From: Streptosporangiaceae bacterium | Lineage (GTDB): Bacteria; Actinomycetota; Actinomycetes; Streptosporangiales; Streptosporangiaceae | Direction of reading: 5' to 3' | NCBI GenBank assembly: GCA_025964695.1 | Contig: JAOPYK010000051.1 | Span: 27,416 to 91,415 of the forward strand | Length of the DNA: 64,000 nucleotides | Shown: positions 24,175-35,308 of the stretch, piece after piece | Layout of the letters: each line of letters starts with the position of its first letter | Numbering within the stretch: position 1 is the stretch's first letter | The notes under the pieces: model-generated | The model's input: the letters and a program-made list of their open reading frames with translations, nothing else | What the model was told of the DNA's origin: nothing | Databases searched by the model: none | Translations under genes and position numbers: made by a program

Positions 24175-26034
24175 TCAGGTGGCCGGTACCGCGGCATCGG
24201 TATGGTTCATCATGAGGATGACCCCCCGGATCCCGCGGCCGTCGCGCAGCAGCGAGGAGTCCACCCGCAGCCGGATCTCCCGCCCGCGCCGGTTGATCGC
24301 CTCGATCGAGACGGCGGACTTGGCCGGCAGTTCCTCACTCAGCGTCCGCTGGATCACGGGAATCAGTTCCTTCGAGGGCAGACCGATGTCCAGGGCCAGA
24401 AGGTGCCGTCCGGTGGCCTCATCGGCCCGCAGGCCCCACAGGTCCTCGGAACCCGGGCTCCAGACGCTGACCCGCAGCTCGACGTCGACCACGATGACGG
24501 CTGTTCCCAGGCTCTGCAGCACTGACGCGAGGAAGGCGTTGGTGCCGTGGAGTTCGTCGGTGCGGGTGCGCAGCGCGTCGTTGATCTCCTGAAGCTCGTC
24601 GTTGGTGGACTGGAGCTCCTCGTTCATGGTCTCCAGCTCCTCGTTGGTCGACTGGAGCTCCTCGTTGGTGGTCTCCAGCTCCTCGTTCGTGGACTGGAGC
24701 TCCTCGTTGGTGGTCTCCAGCTCCTCGTTGAGCGACTGCAGTTCCTGGTAGGCCCGCTCCAGCTCCTCGTTGGCGTGCTCGAGCTCCGCGCGGAGCCGGT
24801 TGTAACGGGTGACCTCGGTGAAACTGATGCTGACGCCGATCAGCGGACCGTCGTCATCGCACAGTGGGACCACCGAGACGTCGTACACAGTGGCGCCGCC
24901 CCCGCCGGGCCGCTGCCATTCCACGCTCTGCAGTTCCACCGGGCGTACCTCCCGCTTGGCCCGGTCGATCAGGGAGCGCAGCTCGACAGGACGGTAGGAC
25001 ACCTCCAGATCCTGGAACGGACGGCCGACGTCCGTCGCGCGGAAGCCGAACAGCGTCTCGGCGCGCGAGTTGGCCATCGCCAGCTTGTCCTCGGCGTCCA
25101 CGGCGAGCTGGGCCACCGGCCCCGCGGCCAGGACGGCGGCGCGCAACCGCGTCACCGGCGAGCCGTTGTCGGCGGGATACTCGTCGGCCCGGCGGGTGAT
25201 CACCGGGGTGGTCCGTGGGATCTTGCAGAACAGGCGCTTGCGCAGGTCGACGGGCTCGAACCGGTCGACGTGGTTCATGAGCATCTCGGCCTTGCCGAGA
25301 AAGACGTACCCGGGGTCGGACAGCGCGAAATGCAGGCGGCGCAGGATGGTCGCCTGGGTCTCGGCATTGAAGTACATGAGGGTGTTGCGCACCGTCAGCA
25401 GGTCGACCCGGGAGATGGGCGCGTCCTTGGTGAGGTCGTTCCGCCCGAAGATGACCTGGCGTCTGAGGTCCCTGCGGAAGGTATGGCGGCCACCACCGGA
25501 CTCGAAGTACTTCTCCCGGAACCCGGGGGGCAGATCACTCAGCCGGCGTTCTTCGTAGACGCCGGCGCGTGCCACCTGCAGGGCCTTCTCATCAAGGTCG
25601 GTGGCGTAGATCTTCACGCGTGCGCGGAACTCGTCGACGCCGAGTTCCTCGACCAGGATCATCGCGAGCGTGTACGCCTCCTCTCCGGTGGCGCAGCCGG
25701 CGCTCCAGATCCTGAGGCCCGCGCCCGGCGGCTTGGCGGAAAGGATCTCGGGGACGACCCTCTCGCGCAGCACGTCCCAGGCCGACCGGTCCCGGAAGAA
25801 CGAGGTGACGTTGATGAGCAGGCTGTCGAACAGGTGCCCGTACTCCTCCGGTTGCACCTCGAGATGGTCCCGGTATTCGGCATAGGACGAGACCCCGACC
25901 GCGTTCATCCGACGTGCGATCCGGCGCACCAGCGTCGGGCGCTTGTAGCCCATGAAGTCGATGCCACGCGTCTCCTTGAGGAGAACGAGCAGCCTCTCCA
26001 GCTCCGCCTGATCATGCTCAAGCTCTGTGCCCAC
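24175..26034 (-). CDS. CheR-type methyltransferase with PAS domains and long coiled coil
   Basis: 619 aa. Order: CheR N-terminal helix domain (about 10-65, RRIARRMNAVGV), SAM-dependent CheR methyltransferase (70-275, WSAGCATGEEAYTLAMIL, YATDLDEKAL, RNTLMYF), a PAS domain (about 300-410), a long coiled coil built of a repeated EELQSTN/EELETTN unit (about 420-490), and a second PAS (about 500-615). There is no kinase domain. It lies behind cheB in the same direction. CheB-CheR pairs without receptors in actinomycetes are thought to act in sensory signalling rather than chemotaxis; no flagellar or MCP gene is in the window. Confidence 0.88.
   Translation of the reverse strand: MGTELEHDQAELERLLVLLKETRGIDFMGYKRPTLVRRIARRMNAVGVSSYAEYRDHLEVQPEEYGHLFDSLLINVTSFFRDRSAWDVLRERVVPEILSAKPPGAGLRIWSAGCATGEEAYTLAMILVEELGVDEFRARVKIYATDLDEKALQVARAGVYEERRLSDLPPGFREKYFESGGGRHTFRRDLRRQVIFGRNDLTKDAPISRVDLLTVRNTLMYFNAETQATILRRLHFALSDPGYVFLGKAEMLMNHVDRFEPVDLRKRLFCKIPRTTPVITRRADEYPADNGSPVTRLRAAVLAAGPVAQLAVDAEDKLAMANSRAETLFGFRATDVGRPFQDLEVSYRPVELRSLIDRAKREVRPVELQSVEWQRPGGGGATVYDVSVVPLCDDDGPLIGVSISFTEVTRYNRLRAELEHANEELERAYQELQSLNEELETTNEELQSTNEELETTNEELQSTNEELETMNEELQSTNDELQEINDALRTRTDELHGTNAFLASVLQSLGTAVIVVDVELRVSVWSPGSEDLWGLRADEATGRHLLALDIGLPSKELIPVIQRTLSEELPAKSAVSIEAINRRGREIRLRVDSSLLRDGRGIRGVILMMNHTDAAVPAT
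24600..24770 (-). repeat. Tandem coding repeat for the CheR coiled coil
   Basis: The plus strand repeats CTCCTCGTTGGTGGTCTCCA and CTCCTCGTTCGTGGACTGGA alternately in 21-bp steps, encoding seven-residue EELQSTN or EELETTN units. The period of exactly seven residues gives an uninterrupted heptad. Confidence 0.8.
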
Positions 26035-26110
26035 CTTCAGAGCCTAGGCGCGGACCGGCCCAGAGCGAACACGAAAAGCCACTGGTTCCTCACAATTCAC
26101 TACCGCTTCC

Positions 26111-26806
26111 CTACCACTCCCTACGACCGGGGACGGGCCCGGGAGGGACGTCTTCGGCCGTGACCGGCGGATGCAGTAGTTCCTGCACTCGGCGCTCGAT
26201 CTCGGGAGCGAGCGCCCCCCGCCCTTCCTGTACGGAAAGCCTCGTCTGCCTGCCGAGATAGGCCGCGATCTCGTCGACGTTCGCCACGAAGGCATCGCGG
26301 GTGAGCGCGATCGCCGCTCTGGGCATCCCCTCGTATCCCGCCTCCGCCAGATCCTGGACCGCGACGAGTCCGCCCGCCTCCTCGATGGCGGCGCAACCCG
26401 CGGATCCGTCGTCGAGTGCCCCGCTGAGCACGACACCGATGACCCCCGGCCCGCGCGCCACCGCCGCGCTGAAGAACAGCGGGTCGGCCGCGGGCCGTAC
26501 GCCTTTCTGGCGCGGAGCCGGGGAAAGCCGCACAAGGTCCCCGTCCAGCATCAGATGCCGGTTGGGCGGTGCGACCAGGACGCGCCCCGGCTCGGGCCGC
26601 TGCCCGTCCGTCGCGAAGTCCACCGGCAACCGGCTCGAGCGCCCGAGGACCCGCGCCAGCGAGCTGCCGCCGGAGGCGGGCAGGTGCATGACCACCAGAA
26701 GTGCGGCTGGCAGGTCGGCGGGGAGCGTCGCGAACAGCCGTTGCAGTGCGGTGACGCCGCCCGCCGACGCCGCGATGGTGACGAGATCGCGGATTCTAGT
26801 CGTCAT
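26111..26806 (-). CDS. CheB-type protein-glutamate methylesterase (stand-alone)
   Basis: About 231 aa starting MTTRIRDLV. It is the CheB catalytic domain only, without the usual N-terminal receiver: nucleophile Ser in IAASAGG, His in VVMHLPASG and Asp in GALDDGSAG. It hydrolyses methyl-glutamate esters or amides in signalling proteins. It precedes the CheR gene by 76 bp, so the two enzymes probably set a reversible methylation state. Without a receiver domain, activity must be controlled by other means. Confidence 0.87.
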   Translation of the reverse strand: MTTRIRDLVTIAASAGGVTALQRLFATLPADLPAALLVVMHLPASGGSSLARVLGRSSRLPVDFATDGQRPEPGRVLVAPPNRHLMLDGDLVRLSPAPRQKGVRPAADPLFFSAAVARGPGVIGVVLSGALDDGSAGCAAIEEAGGLVAVQDLAEAGYEGMPRAAIALTRDAFVANVDEIAAYLGRQTRLSVQEGRGALAPEIERRVQELLHPPVTAEDVPPGPVPGRREW

Positions 26807-26905
26807 GGGATGCACCCACCTGCTCAGCACAGCGGACCCTGGCCTTCAGCGTAGCCCTCGATGACGAGCCGGCTCTCCCACTCCGCGGACTCGTCTCATA
26901 GCGGG

Positions 26906-27043
26906 CTACACGGGGGCGATCCGGCGGCGGCGGAGGAGGCAGAACTCGTTCCCCTCGGGGTCGGCGAGGACGTACCAGGATTCCTCGCCGGTCTGGCCCG
27001 CCCCATGCGGGCTTCCTGCCGCCCAGGACGATCGCCGCCCCAA
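26906..27043 (-). pseudogene. VOC/glyoxalase-family protein, C-terminal remnant
   Basis: About 45 residues read GEESWYVLADPEGNEFCLL, the highly conserved end of VOC-superfamily proteins with the metal-binding Glu. There is no upstream half: the beta-helix gene stop at 27046 comes directly before it. A truncated remnant. Confidence 0.75.
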
Positions 27044-27045
27044 GG

Positions 27046-28230
27046 TCATCCGAGCGTGGAGGAGCTCACCGCCGGGTTGCGGGCACCACGGAAGAAGATG
27101 CCCCGGTAGCCGTTCGTCTCGAAGCCCGCACTGGGGTTGTGGCGCAGCGTCGAGCCCTCGATGCTCATCGTCCCGGTCAGGTCGTTGCTGACGAAGAAGA
27201 CGGCACCACCGCCCTCGTTGGCGTGGTTGTTCTCGATGATCGAGCCGGCGATCCGCACGGTGAACCGGTTGCCGTCGGTGTATATCGCTCCGCCGCTGCC
27301 ACCACCCGAGGTACCGCCGCGCGCCGGGTTGGCACCTGTGCCGATCGCCCTGTTGTAGCTCAGGACGCTGTTCAGCATGACCCAGGACACCCCGATGCTG
27401 CTCAGCGCTCCGCCGTTGGCGCACACGCCGCCCAGGCCCGCGGCGCCGCCGAAGGTGCTGTTGACTATGTAGACCGGCAGTCCGTGTGACTGGTCCAGCA
27501 CCCGGATGGCCGCACCGCCCAGGTCCGGGCCGGTGGCATCGCAGCGGTTCCGGACGAACCGGGCGTTGAACACATTGAGCCGGCCACCGCGCACGAAGAT
27601 GGCGCCGCCGCCTCCCCCATCGACCCGCTGGCCAGTGGCGTCGCCGTCGGCGAACGTCAGGTTCTGGACCGTCAGCCGGGGATGGTCCTGGTCGTTGCAG
27701 TGCGAGGTGGTCCATCCCTGAGCGCGATCGCAGGTGTTCATGTAGAGGATCCGCCGCTTGCCGCCGCCGCTGAGGGTGACCTTGCCGCCACCGTCCAGCA
27801 CGGTCCGCGGCCCGCTCGCGTTACGGATCTTCGCCGTGGCCGTCATGGTGATGGTCACCGGGCCGCGACCACAGGAAAAGGTGATGACACCACCCGCGGC
27901 TACCGCCGCGACCACCGCCTGTGACGTACAGCTCGCCGCCGTACCCTTTCCGATCACGCGCGTCGGATGCGCGGTGTCGGCCGCCCGCGCCGCGGCCGGC
28001 ACGGAGGCGTGACCCTTCGGGTTGCCCGCTGCCGGTGGCGGCTTCCGGACCCGGGTCCGGGTCGGAGCCGGGCTCGGGCTGGAGGGCGGTGACTCGGAGC
28101 CGGCGAGACCCGCGCTGGACGGCACGGTCACCGGCGGTCCCGCGGTACGGCCTGCCGACCCGCAGGCCGACAGGGCCAGACACGACACCAGGGCGACGAC
28201 ACCCGCCTCGAACCCACGCACGAATCGCAC
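27046..28230 (-). CDS. Lipoprotein with right-handed beta-helix (polymorphic-repeat) fold
   Basis: 394 aa. Lipobox LSAC (Cys23) then a Pro/Ser/Thr/Lys-rich wall-spanning stretch to about residue 85. From there short beta-strand rungs are repeated: VTVQNLTF-like, GGGGGAIFVRGGRLNVFNARF, GGAAIRVLDQ, GGALSSIGVSWVMLNS, GGAIYTDGNRFTV, GGGAVFFVSNDL. The GGA(I/V)-rung pattern matches chlamydial-type polymorphic membrane or pectate-lyase-like beta-helices. Several Cys (SCTS, FSCG, NTCDRAQG, SHCND) may staple the helix. It is a surface protein, perhaps polysaccharide-binding; no catalytic site is seen. Confidence 0.78.
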   Translation of the reverse strand: MRFVRGFEAGVVALVSCLALSACGSAGRTAGPPVTVPSSAGLAGSESPPSSPSPAPTRTRVRKPPPAAGNPKGHASVPAAARAADTAHPTRVIGKGTAASCTSQAVVAAVAAGGVITFSCGRGPVTITMTATAKIRNASGPRTVLDGGGKVTLSGGGKRRILYMNTCDRAQGWTTSHCNDQDHPRLTVQNLTFADGDATGQRVDGGGGGAIFVRGGRLNVFNARFVRNRCDATGPDLGGAAIRVLDQSHGLPVYIVNSTFGGAAGLGGVCANGGALSSIGVSWVMLNSVLSYNRAIGTGANPARGGTSGGGSGGAIYTDGNRFTVRIAGSIIENNHANEGGGAVFFVSNDLTGTMSIEGSTLRHNPSAGFETNGYRGIFFRGARNPAVSSSTLG

Positions 28231-28406
28231 CGCCCGATGTTAACTCCGGCGACACCGGCCCCATTGCCGCCTCGGCGGAGTTCGTCCTGAATCAGGAGTT
28301 CATGCCGAAGAGGAGGGAACCGTGCCATGAGTCCTGCTCCGCATCGTGCGGTTGAATGCTCGAGACCGAGTGCGGACGTTGCGCCGGGGTCAGGAGAGGC
28401 TCCGCG

Positions 28407-30311
<1,905 letters not shown>

Positions 30312-30667
30312 GCTCTATCACCCTCTGCGCTCAACGTGGCGAACACGACAGGACCCTACTCAACGCCGGACCGTAGAACCGCAGCACAAGCCGCATGTTT
30401 CAGGCGCCGTTTCCGGTCACGGCCCGCCACTGGTGGCGGGGCGGCGGACGCCACGGGCCGCACCCGGCGGCACCGATCCGGGTCGATCGCGGCGGCCCGC
30501 GCGCATCGTGCTCGCGGAGGCGGTACGGGGCGCGCGATCGCAGGCGGGTCGCGCCGCCGCTCGGGTGGGCCGAGGTGACCGGGCATCCCCCTGCCCGCCC
30601 TCCGCCGCATTCTGATGCCGCCGATACAGTTCCGGAGGAAAGCGGAAGTACATATTGGAGGATGCAA
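30312..30667. other. Divergent intergenic region, 356 bp
   Basis: No gene. A tight stem CCCGCCAC-tg-GTGGCGGG lies at about 30423-30440. The last 25 bp carry GGAGG for the methyltransferase. Frames running through it are GC artefacts. Confidence 0.4.
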
Positions 30668-31531
30668 ATGTCCGGTGATTCCCGGCAGCCGTGGAAACTC
30701 CCGGTCTTCGGATCCGAGGAAGCCGGACGCATCCCCACCCAGCTGGATACGGACAAGCCGCACTCGGCCCGCATGTACGACTACTACCTGGGCGGCAAGG
30801 ACAACTTCAAGGCCGACCGGGAGACCGCCGAGATGGCGATGCGCAGCTGGACCGCGGTGCGCACCGCGGTGCGGGAGAACCGCGCCTTCCTCGGGCGCGG
30901 GGTCCGCTACCTGGTCGAAGAGGCCGGGGTCCGGCAGTTCCTCGACATCGGCACGGGCCTGCCCAGCGCCAACAACGTGCACGAGGTCGCCCAGGCCATC
31001 GACCCCGCCTGCCGGGTGGTCTACGTCGACAACGACCCCATCGTGCTCGCCCACGCGCACGCACTGCTCACCAGCACGCCGGAGGGCAGGACCGCCTACA
31101 TCAACGCGGACCTGCGCAATGTAGAGGGCATTCTGGACGACCCGGTGGTACGCGGCACCCTCGACTTCGACCAGCCCATCGCGCTCGGGCTGGTGGCGAT
31201 CCTGCACTTCCTGCCCGACGAGGACGACCCTCGCCGGATCGTGCGCACCCTGCTGGACGCACTCCCCGCCGGCAGCTACTTCATGGCCTCGCACGTCACC
31301 GCCGAGCACGACCCGGCCGGCGTGCACGGACTCGAGGAGACCTACCGCAAGGGCGGCGTTCCCGCCCAGGCCCGCGACGCGGCCGTCTTCGCCGAACTCG
31401 CGTTCACCGGGCTGGACCTCGTCGATCCGGGTGTGACCCTCGTGTCGGAGTGGCGGCCCGAGGGCGACGCCGCGCGGCCGCCGGTCGAAGAGGTCAACTG
31501 GTACGGCGGCATCGCCCGCAAGCCCTCCTGA
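30668..31531 (+). CDS. SAM-dependent methyltransferase, DUF574/Methyltransf_19 family
   Basis: About 287 aa. Family marks: ARMYDYYLGGKDNF near the start, FLDIGTGLPSANNVHEVAQ as the SAM-binding motif, VVYVDNDPIVLAHAHALL, and late AILHFLPDEDDP and SYFMASHV. These proteins are numerous in actinomycetes and their substrates are mostly unknown. The ATG at 30668 has GGAGG six bases upstream; a longer frame to 30395 lacks one. It is monocistronic. Confidence 0.9.
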   Translation: MSGDSRQPWKLPVFGSEEAGRIPTQLDTDKPHSARMYDYYLGGKDNFKADRETAEMAMRSWTAVRTAVRENRAFLGRGVRYLVEEAGVRQFLDIGTGLPSANNVHEVAQAIDPACRVVYVDNDPIVLAHAHALLTSTPEGRTAYINADLRNVEGILDDPVVRGTLDFDQPIALGLVAILHFLPDEDDPRRIVRTLLDALPAGSYFMASHVTAEHDPAGVHGLEETYRKGGVPAQARDAAVFAELAFTGLDLVDPGVTLVSEWRPEGDAARPPVEEVNWYGGIARKPS

Positions 31532-31967
31532 CCCGGCGGGCGTCCCAACGGGCTGTGCCGAGGACGCACCCGCCCGCCGACCGGATCGCCGGGTGCGTCG
31601 ATGGACTCTGGCCCGTCTGCCCGGAGCGAGAGCGGCTGCCGTGGAAGCCGGATCCGCGGTCCGGAGGGGTGGCCGCCGGACCCGGCCGAGCTCCCGGGTG
31701 CCGCGCCTGAGGGATTGGCCCGACTATCGCCCAAGCTGTGACCGCCGGTATCAGAGCCTTCCGCGTAGTTTGTGCGGCCCGGTTGTGACCGGGCTTACAA
31801 CGGGACCACCGCGCAACACGCCGCCACCGGCGAGATGCCGGCGGCGGCCGGCCCGGCAGGTGATCAATGCCGACTCGCGGGTAGCCTGCAATGCGGACTG
31901 CATCGGAGTTCTTCAGGCTCGTCGACGATCGAGGTGAGGATGCGATGAATACGGGGATGGCTCCTGG
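31532..31967. other. 436-bp region without a gene
   Basis: Only GC-driven frames. A small hairpin CCCGGT-tgtg-ACCGGG lies near 31776-31792. The 3' part (31850-31967) should hold the promoter of the MEDS gene; no clear sigma-70 or GTTT/GGGTA sigma-B-type pair could be settled. Confidence 0.35.
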
Positions 31968-32972
31968 ATGAGGCTCGTCGATCCGTTTGTGCATCCCGCG
32001 GTGCTGTATCGCGGGGAAGCGGAGTACGTGACCGCCCTGGTTCCGTTCATCCGAGCCGGCCTGGAGGCCGGGGACCCGGTCGCGGTCGCCGTGCCGGGGC
32101 CGAGGCTGAGACTGCTGCGTGACGCGCTCCGCGCGATCGGCCCGGTGACGGGTGAGGCCGAGAACCCGGCGGATCAGGTCCAGTGGATCGACATGACGGT
32201 GGCGGGCCGGAACCCCGGACGTATCATTCCCGGCGTCCTGCGGGCGTTCGCAGACTCTCATCCGGACGCCGGCCGGATACGCATCATCGGTGAGCCGATC
32301 TGGCCGGGCCGCAGCCTGGTGGAGTACCCAGCGTGTGTCCACCACGAGGCGTTGATCAACCTCGCCTTCGCCGGTCGTGCGGTTTCGATCTTGTGCCCCT
32401 ATGACGCGGCAGGCCTCGACCCGATCGCTCTGACCGATGCAGCCGCCACTCATCCCCTCCTGATCGACAACGGCGAGGAACAGGCCAGCGCGGCCTACGC
32501 GCCCGAAAAGATGATTGACGAGTGCAACCTGCCTCTCGACCACCTCGATGCGGACGACGTCGCCACGCTCGACTTCGACGCCGGAAATCTCGCCCAGGCC
32601 CGCGCTTTCGCCGCCGAGCACGCCGCCCGTCTCGGCCTGCCGACGGACCGGGTCCTCGACCTCGAGGTCGCCGTGAACGAGCTGGCCGCTAACTCGCTGG
32701 TCCACGGCGGCGGCCGTGGCACCCTGCGGGTCTGGGCCGAGGACGCACATCTGCTGTGCCAGGTCGATGACGGTGGTCACCTCGACGATCCGCTGGCCGG
32801 ACGGCTGCCGGTCGGCCTCGGCTCCGACGGTGGACGCGGGCTGCTGCTCGTCCACCACATCGCCGACCTCGTCCGGGTGCACACCACCCCAGGCAGCGCC
32901 ACCTTCCGGCTGTACTTCGCCCTCGGCACCGACGCGCCGGCCGGCAGCCTCGCCCTCAGCGACCACCGCTGA
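31968..32972 (+). CDS. MEDS-domain anti-sigma regulatory ATPase
   Basis: 334 aa. Residues 1-190 are a MEDS (methanogen/methylotroph DcmR sensory) domain: HPAVLYRGEAEYVTALVPF, LRIIGEPIWPGRS-like IRIIGEPIWPG, CVHHEALIN, ILCPYDAAGL. Residues 195-334 are an RsbW-like HATPase_c_2 domain with AVNELAANSLVHGGG and GLLLVHHIADLV. Such fusions are sensor/anti-sigma components of SigB/SigF-type partner-switching networks. Its natural partner would be a STAS protein like that at 9951. It is followed 133 bp later by an amidohydrolase gene. Confidence 0.88.
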   Translation: MRLVDPFVHPAVLYRGEAEYVTALVPFIRAGLEAGDPVAVAVPGPRLRLLRDALRAIGPVTGEAENPADQVQWIDMTVAGRNPGRIIPGVLRAFADSHPDAGRIRIIGEPIWPGRSLVEYPACVHHEALINLAFAGRAVSILCPYDAAGLDPIALTDAAATHPLLIDNGEEQASAAYAPEKMIDECNLPLDHLDADDVATLDFDAGNLAQARAFAAEHAARLGLPTDRVLDLEVAVNELAANSLVHGGGRGTLRVWAEDAHLLCQVDDGGHLDDPLAGRLPVGLGSDGGRGLLLVHHIADLVRVHTTPGSATFRLYFALGTDAPAGSLALSDHR

Positions 32973-33105
32973 GCCCGAGCTTCCCGACAGCGACCGGCAG
33001 CCCCGTACACCCGAGGCCGATGCGATCACGCCTGCCATGGATGATGCTGTGGCCTGGCCTTTCCGCCGGCGAACGAACTCACCAGAGCACAGGAGCACAC
33101 CGCAC

Positions 33106-34761
33106 ATGGCACACGCGCACACCGCCGACCTGGTCTTCACCGGCGGCCCGGTGCACACCGTCGACGCCGCGCGCAGCCGGGCCACCGCCGTCGCCGTACG
33201 GGGGGATCGCATCATCGCCGTCGGCCACGACGAGGTCCGCGGCCTCATCGGGCCGCGGACCGAGGTCGTCGACCTGGCGGGGCGGTTGCTGGTGCCCGGA
33301 TTCCAGGACGCCCATGTGCACCCGGTCGGCGGCGGCGCCGAGCTGGGCCAGTGCGACCTCACGGGCGCGGTGACAGTGGAGGAGTACCGGCACCGGATCC
33401 AGGCGTACGCCGACGCCCATCCGGACGCGCAGTGGATCACCGGTGGCGGCTGGTCGATGGAGGCCTTCCCCGGGGGCATGCCGACCAGCCGGCTGCTCGA
33501 CGAGCTCGTCCGGGACCGCCCGGTGTATCTCGCCAACCGGGATCACCACGGCGCCTGGGTGAACAGCCGGGCCCTGGAGATGGCGGGTCTGAGCTCCGCC
33601 ACTCCCGATCCCGCGGACGGCCGCATCGAACGCGACGCGCGGGGCCGTCCCACCGGAATGCTGCAGGAGGGCGCGATGGCCCTGGTCGCCGCGCTGGTGC
33701 CGCGCCCGACGGCCGGGGAGCAGGTGACCGCCCTGCTGACCGCGCAGGCCCTGCTGCACTCCTATGGCGTCACCGCCTGGCAGGACGCGATGGTCGGCAG
33801 CCACGGGACGATGAGCGATCCGGGCCCGGCCTACGTCACGGCCGCTCGCGCGGGCACCCTGACGGCACGCGTCGTCGGGGCGCTGTGGTGGGACCGCGCC
33901 CGTGGAGCCGACCAGATCCCCGGGCTCCTGGAGCTGCGGGAGCGGTACACGGTCGGGCGGATGCGCGCCACGACCGTGAAGATCATGCAGGACGGCATCG
34001 CCGAAAACCAGACGGCCGCCATGCTGGGGCCGTACCTCACCGGCTGCGGCTGCGCCTCGGACAACAGCGGCATCTCCTTCGTCGAACCAGGTGCGCTGTG
34101 CGCCTACGTCACCGAACTCGACGCGCACGGCTTCCAGGTGCACTTCCACGCCCTCGGCGACCGCGCCGTCCGCGAGGCGCTCGACGCCGTAGAGGCGGCG
34201 CGGCACGCCAACGGCTGGACCGGCACCAGGCCGCACCTCGCGCATCTCCAGGTCGTGCATCCCGACGACGTCCCGCGCTTCCGGCGGCTCGGCGCGGCCG
34301 CCAACATCCAGCCGCTGTGGGCCGCGCACGAGCCGCAGATGGACGAGCTGACGATCCCGTTCCTGGGCGCGGAGCGGGCCGCCTGGCAGTACCCGTTCGG
34401 CGACCTGCTGCGGGCGGGGGCGACGCTCGCGGCGGGCAGCGACTGGCCGGTCAGCAGCGCGGACCCCATCCAGGGCATCCATGTCGCGGTGAACCGGCGG
34501 GCGCCGGAATCAGAGCCGGACGTGCCCGTGTTCCTGCCCGCCCAGCGCATCGACCTCGGGTCCGCGCTGGCGGCGTACACGGCGGGCAGCGCCTACGTGA
34601 ACCATCTCGACGACACCGGGACGATCGAGCCGGGGCGGCTGGCGGACCTGGTCGTCCTGGACCGGGACCTTTTCGACGGGCCGGCCGAGGCGATCGGCCG
34701 GACCCGCGTGCTGCAGACCTTCGTGGGCGGCCGGCGCGTCCACGCGGCCGACGACGCCTGA
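33106..34761 (+). CDS. Amidohydrolase (YtcJ-like, Amidohydro_3)
   Basis: 551 aa, a metal-dependent TIM-barrel hydrolase. Metal ligands visible: HVHP in GFQDAHVHPVGG, FHALGDRAV, HLQVVHPDD and the late Asp in AAGSDWPVSS. The catalytic lysine candidate is in ATTVKIMQDG. YtcJ-like enzymes act on amide or ester bonds of unknown substrates. The ATG at 33106 follows AGGAG; longer in-frame extensions overlap the MEDS gene antiphase and are rejected. It may form a unit with the VOC gene 80 bp downstream. Confidence 0.9.
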   Translation: MAHAHTADLVFTGGPVHTVDAARSRATAVAVRGDRIIAVGHDEVRGLIGPRTEVVDLAGRLLVPGFQDAHVHPVGGGAELGQCDLTGAVTVEEYRHRIQAYADAHPDAQWITGGGWSMEAFPGGMPTSRLLDELVRDRPVYLANRDHHGAWVNSRALEMAGLSSATPDPADGRIERDARGRPTGMLQEGAMALVAALVPRPTAGEQVTALLTAQALLHSYGVTAWQDAMVGSHGTMSDPGPAYVTAARAGTLTARVVGALWWDRARGADQIPGLLELRERYTVGRMRATTVKIMQDGIAENQTAAMLGPYLTGCGCASDNSGISFVEPGALCAYVTELDAHGFQVHFHALGDRAVREALDAVEAARHANGWTGTRPHLAHLQVVHPDDVPRFRRLGAAANIQPLWAAHEPQMDELTIPFLGAERAAWQYPFGDLLRAGATLAAGSDWPVSSADPIQGIHVAVNRRAPESEPDVPVFLPAQRIDLGSALAAYTAGSAYVNHLDDTGTIEPGRLADLVVLDRDLFDGPAEAIGRTRVLQTFVGGRRVHAADDA

Positions 34762-34788
34762 CGACCTCACGGCCCAGACCCGCGCGGT

Positions 34789-34820
34789 GCGTCAACGGCC
34801 AGCTTCTTCGCGTCAACGGC
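34789..34820. promoter_or_regulatory. Direct repeat GCGTCAACGGC upstream of VOC gene
   Basis: Two identical 11-mers start at 34789 and 34810, 21 bp apart (two helical turns), 22 bp before the VOC ATG. A candidate activator or repressor site; CACAAT then lies five bases before the ATG as a possible -10. Confidence 0.35.
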
Positions 34821-34841
34821 GGGATCGTCTCACAATCGGGC

Positions 34842-35231
34842 ATGGACGTATTGAGCAGCCGGATCCTGGTGCGGCCCATCGATCCGGAGCGCAGCCGGCA
34901 TTTCTACCGGGATGTGCTGGGCCTGGCGGTTCACCGGGAGTTCGGGCCGCCGGACGATCCCGGGCTGGTGTTCTACCTGGGCTCGGGGTTCCTCGAGGTC
35001 TCCGGCCGTGCACCGGACGCTCCCGGCCGGTCGTTGATGATCTGGATCCAGGTCCGGGACGTCGGGGCCGAGCACCGGCGGCTGTCCGCCGCCGGTGTCA
35101 GCGTGCTCCGCCAGCCCCGGCAGGAGCCCTGGGGACTGGTGGAGATGTGGATCGAGGACCCGGACGGCATACCCATCGTCCTGGTCGAGGTCCCCGCCGA
35201 ACACCCCATGCGCCGTGACCCGCGGTTCTAG
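34842..35231 (+). CDS. VOC/glyoxalase superfamily protein
   Basis: 129 aa with two beta-alpha-beta-beta-beta modules: RHFYRDVLGLAVHREFGP and GLVFYLGSGFLEVSG, then IWIQVRDVGAEHRRLSAAGV and EMWIEDPDGIPIVLVEV. The last motif carries the usual metal-site Glu. No ribosome site is evident, and a leaderless start is possible. Substrate unknown; small VOC proteins include drug-binding and dioxygenase types. Confidence 0.85.
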   Translation: MDVLSSRILVRPIDPERSRHFYRDVLGLAVHREFGPPDDPGLVFYLGSGFLEVSGRAPDAPGRSLMIWIQVRDVGAEHRRLSAAGVSVLRQPRQEPWGLVEMWIEDPDGIPIVLVEVPAEHPMRRDPRF

Positions 35232-35308
35232 GGCCTTCGAGCCTGCCATCCGGCACGACGCGCACGACCACAGCCCCGGCCCCGGCCCCGGCCGTGTCCG
35301 TGTCCGGG

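Noticed and set aside
24547..26163. A 538-aa plus-strand open frame
   Set aside because: It lies wholly antisense to the CheR-PAS gene, with coiled-coil-mirrored Leu/Glu repeats. High GC at third positions produces long empty antisense frames.
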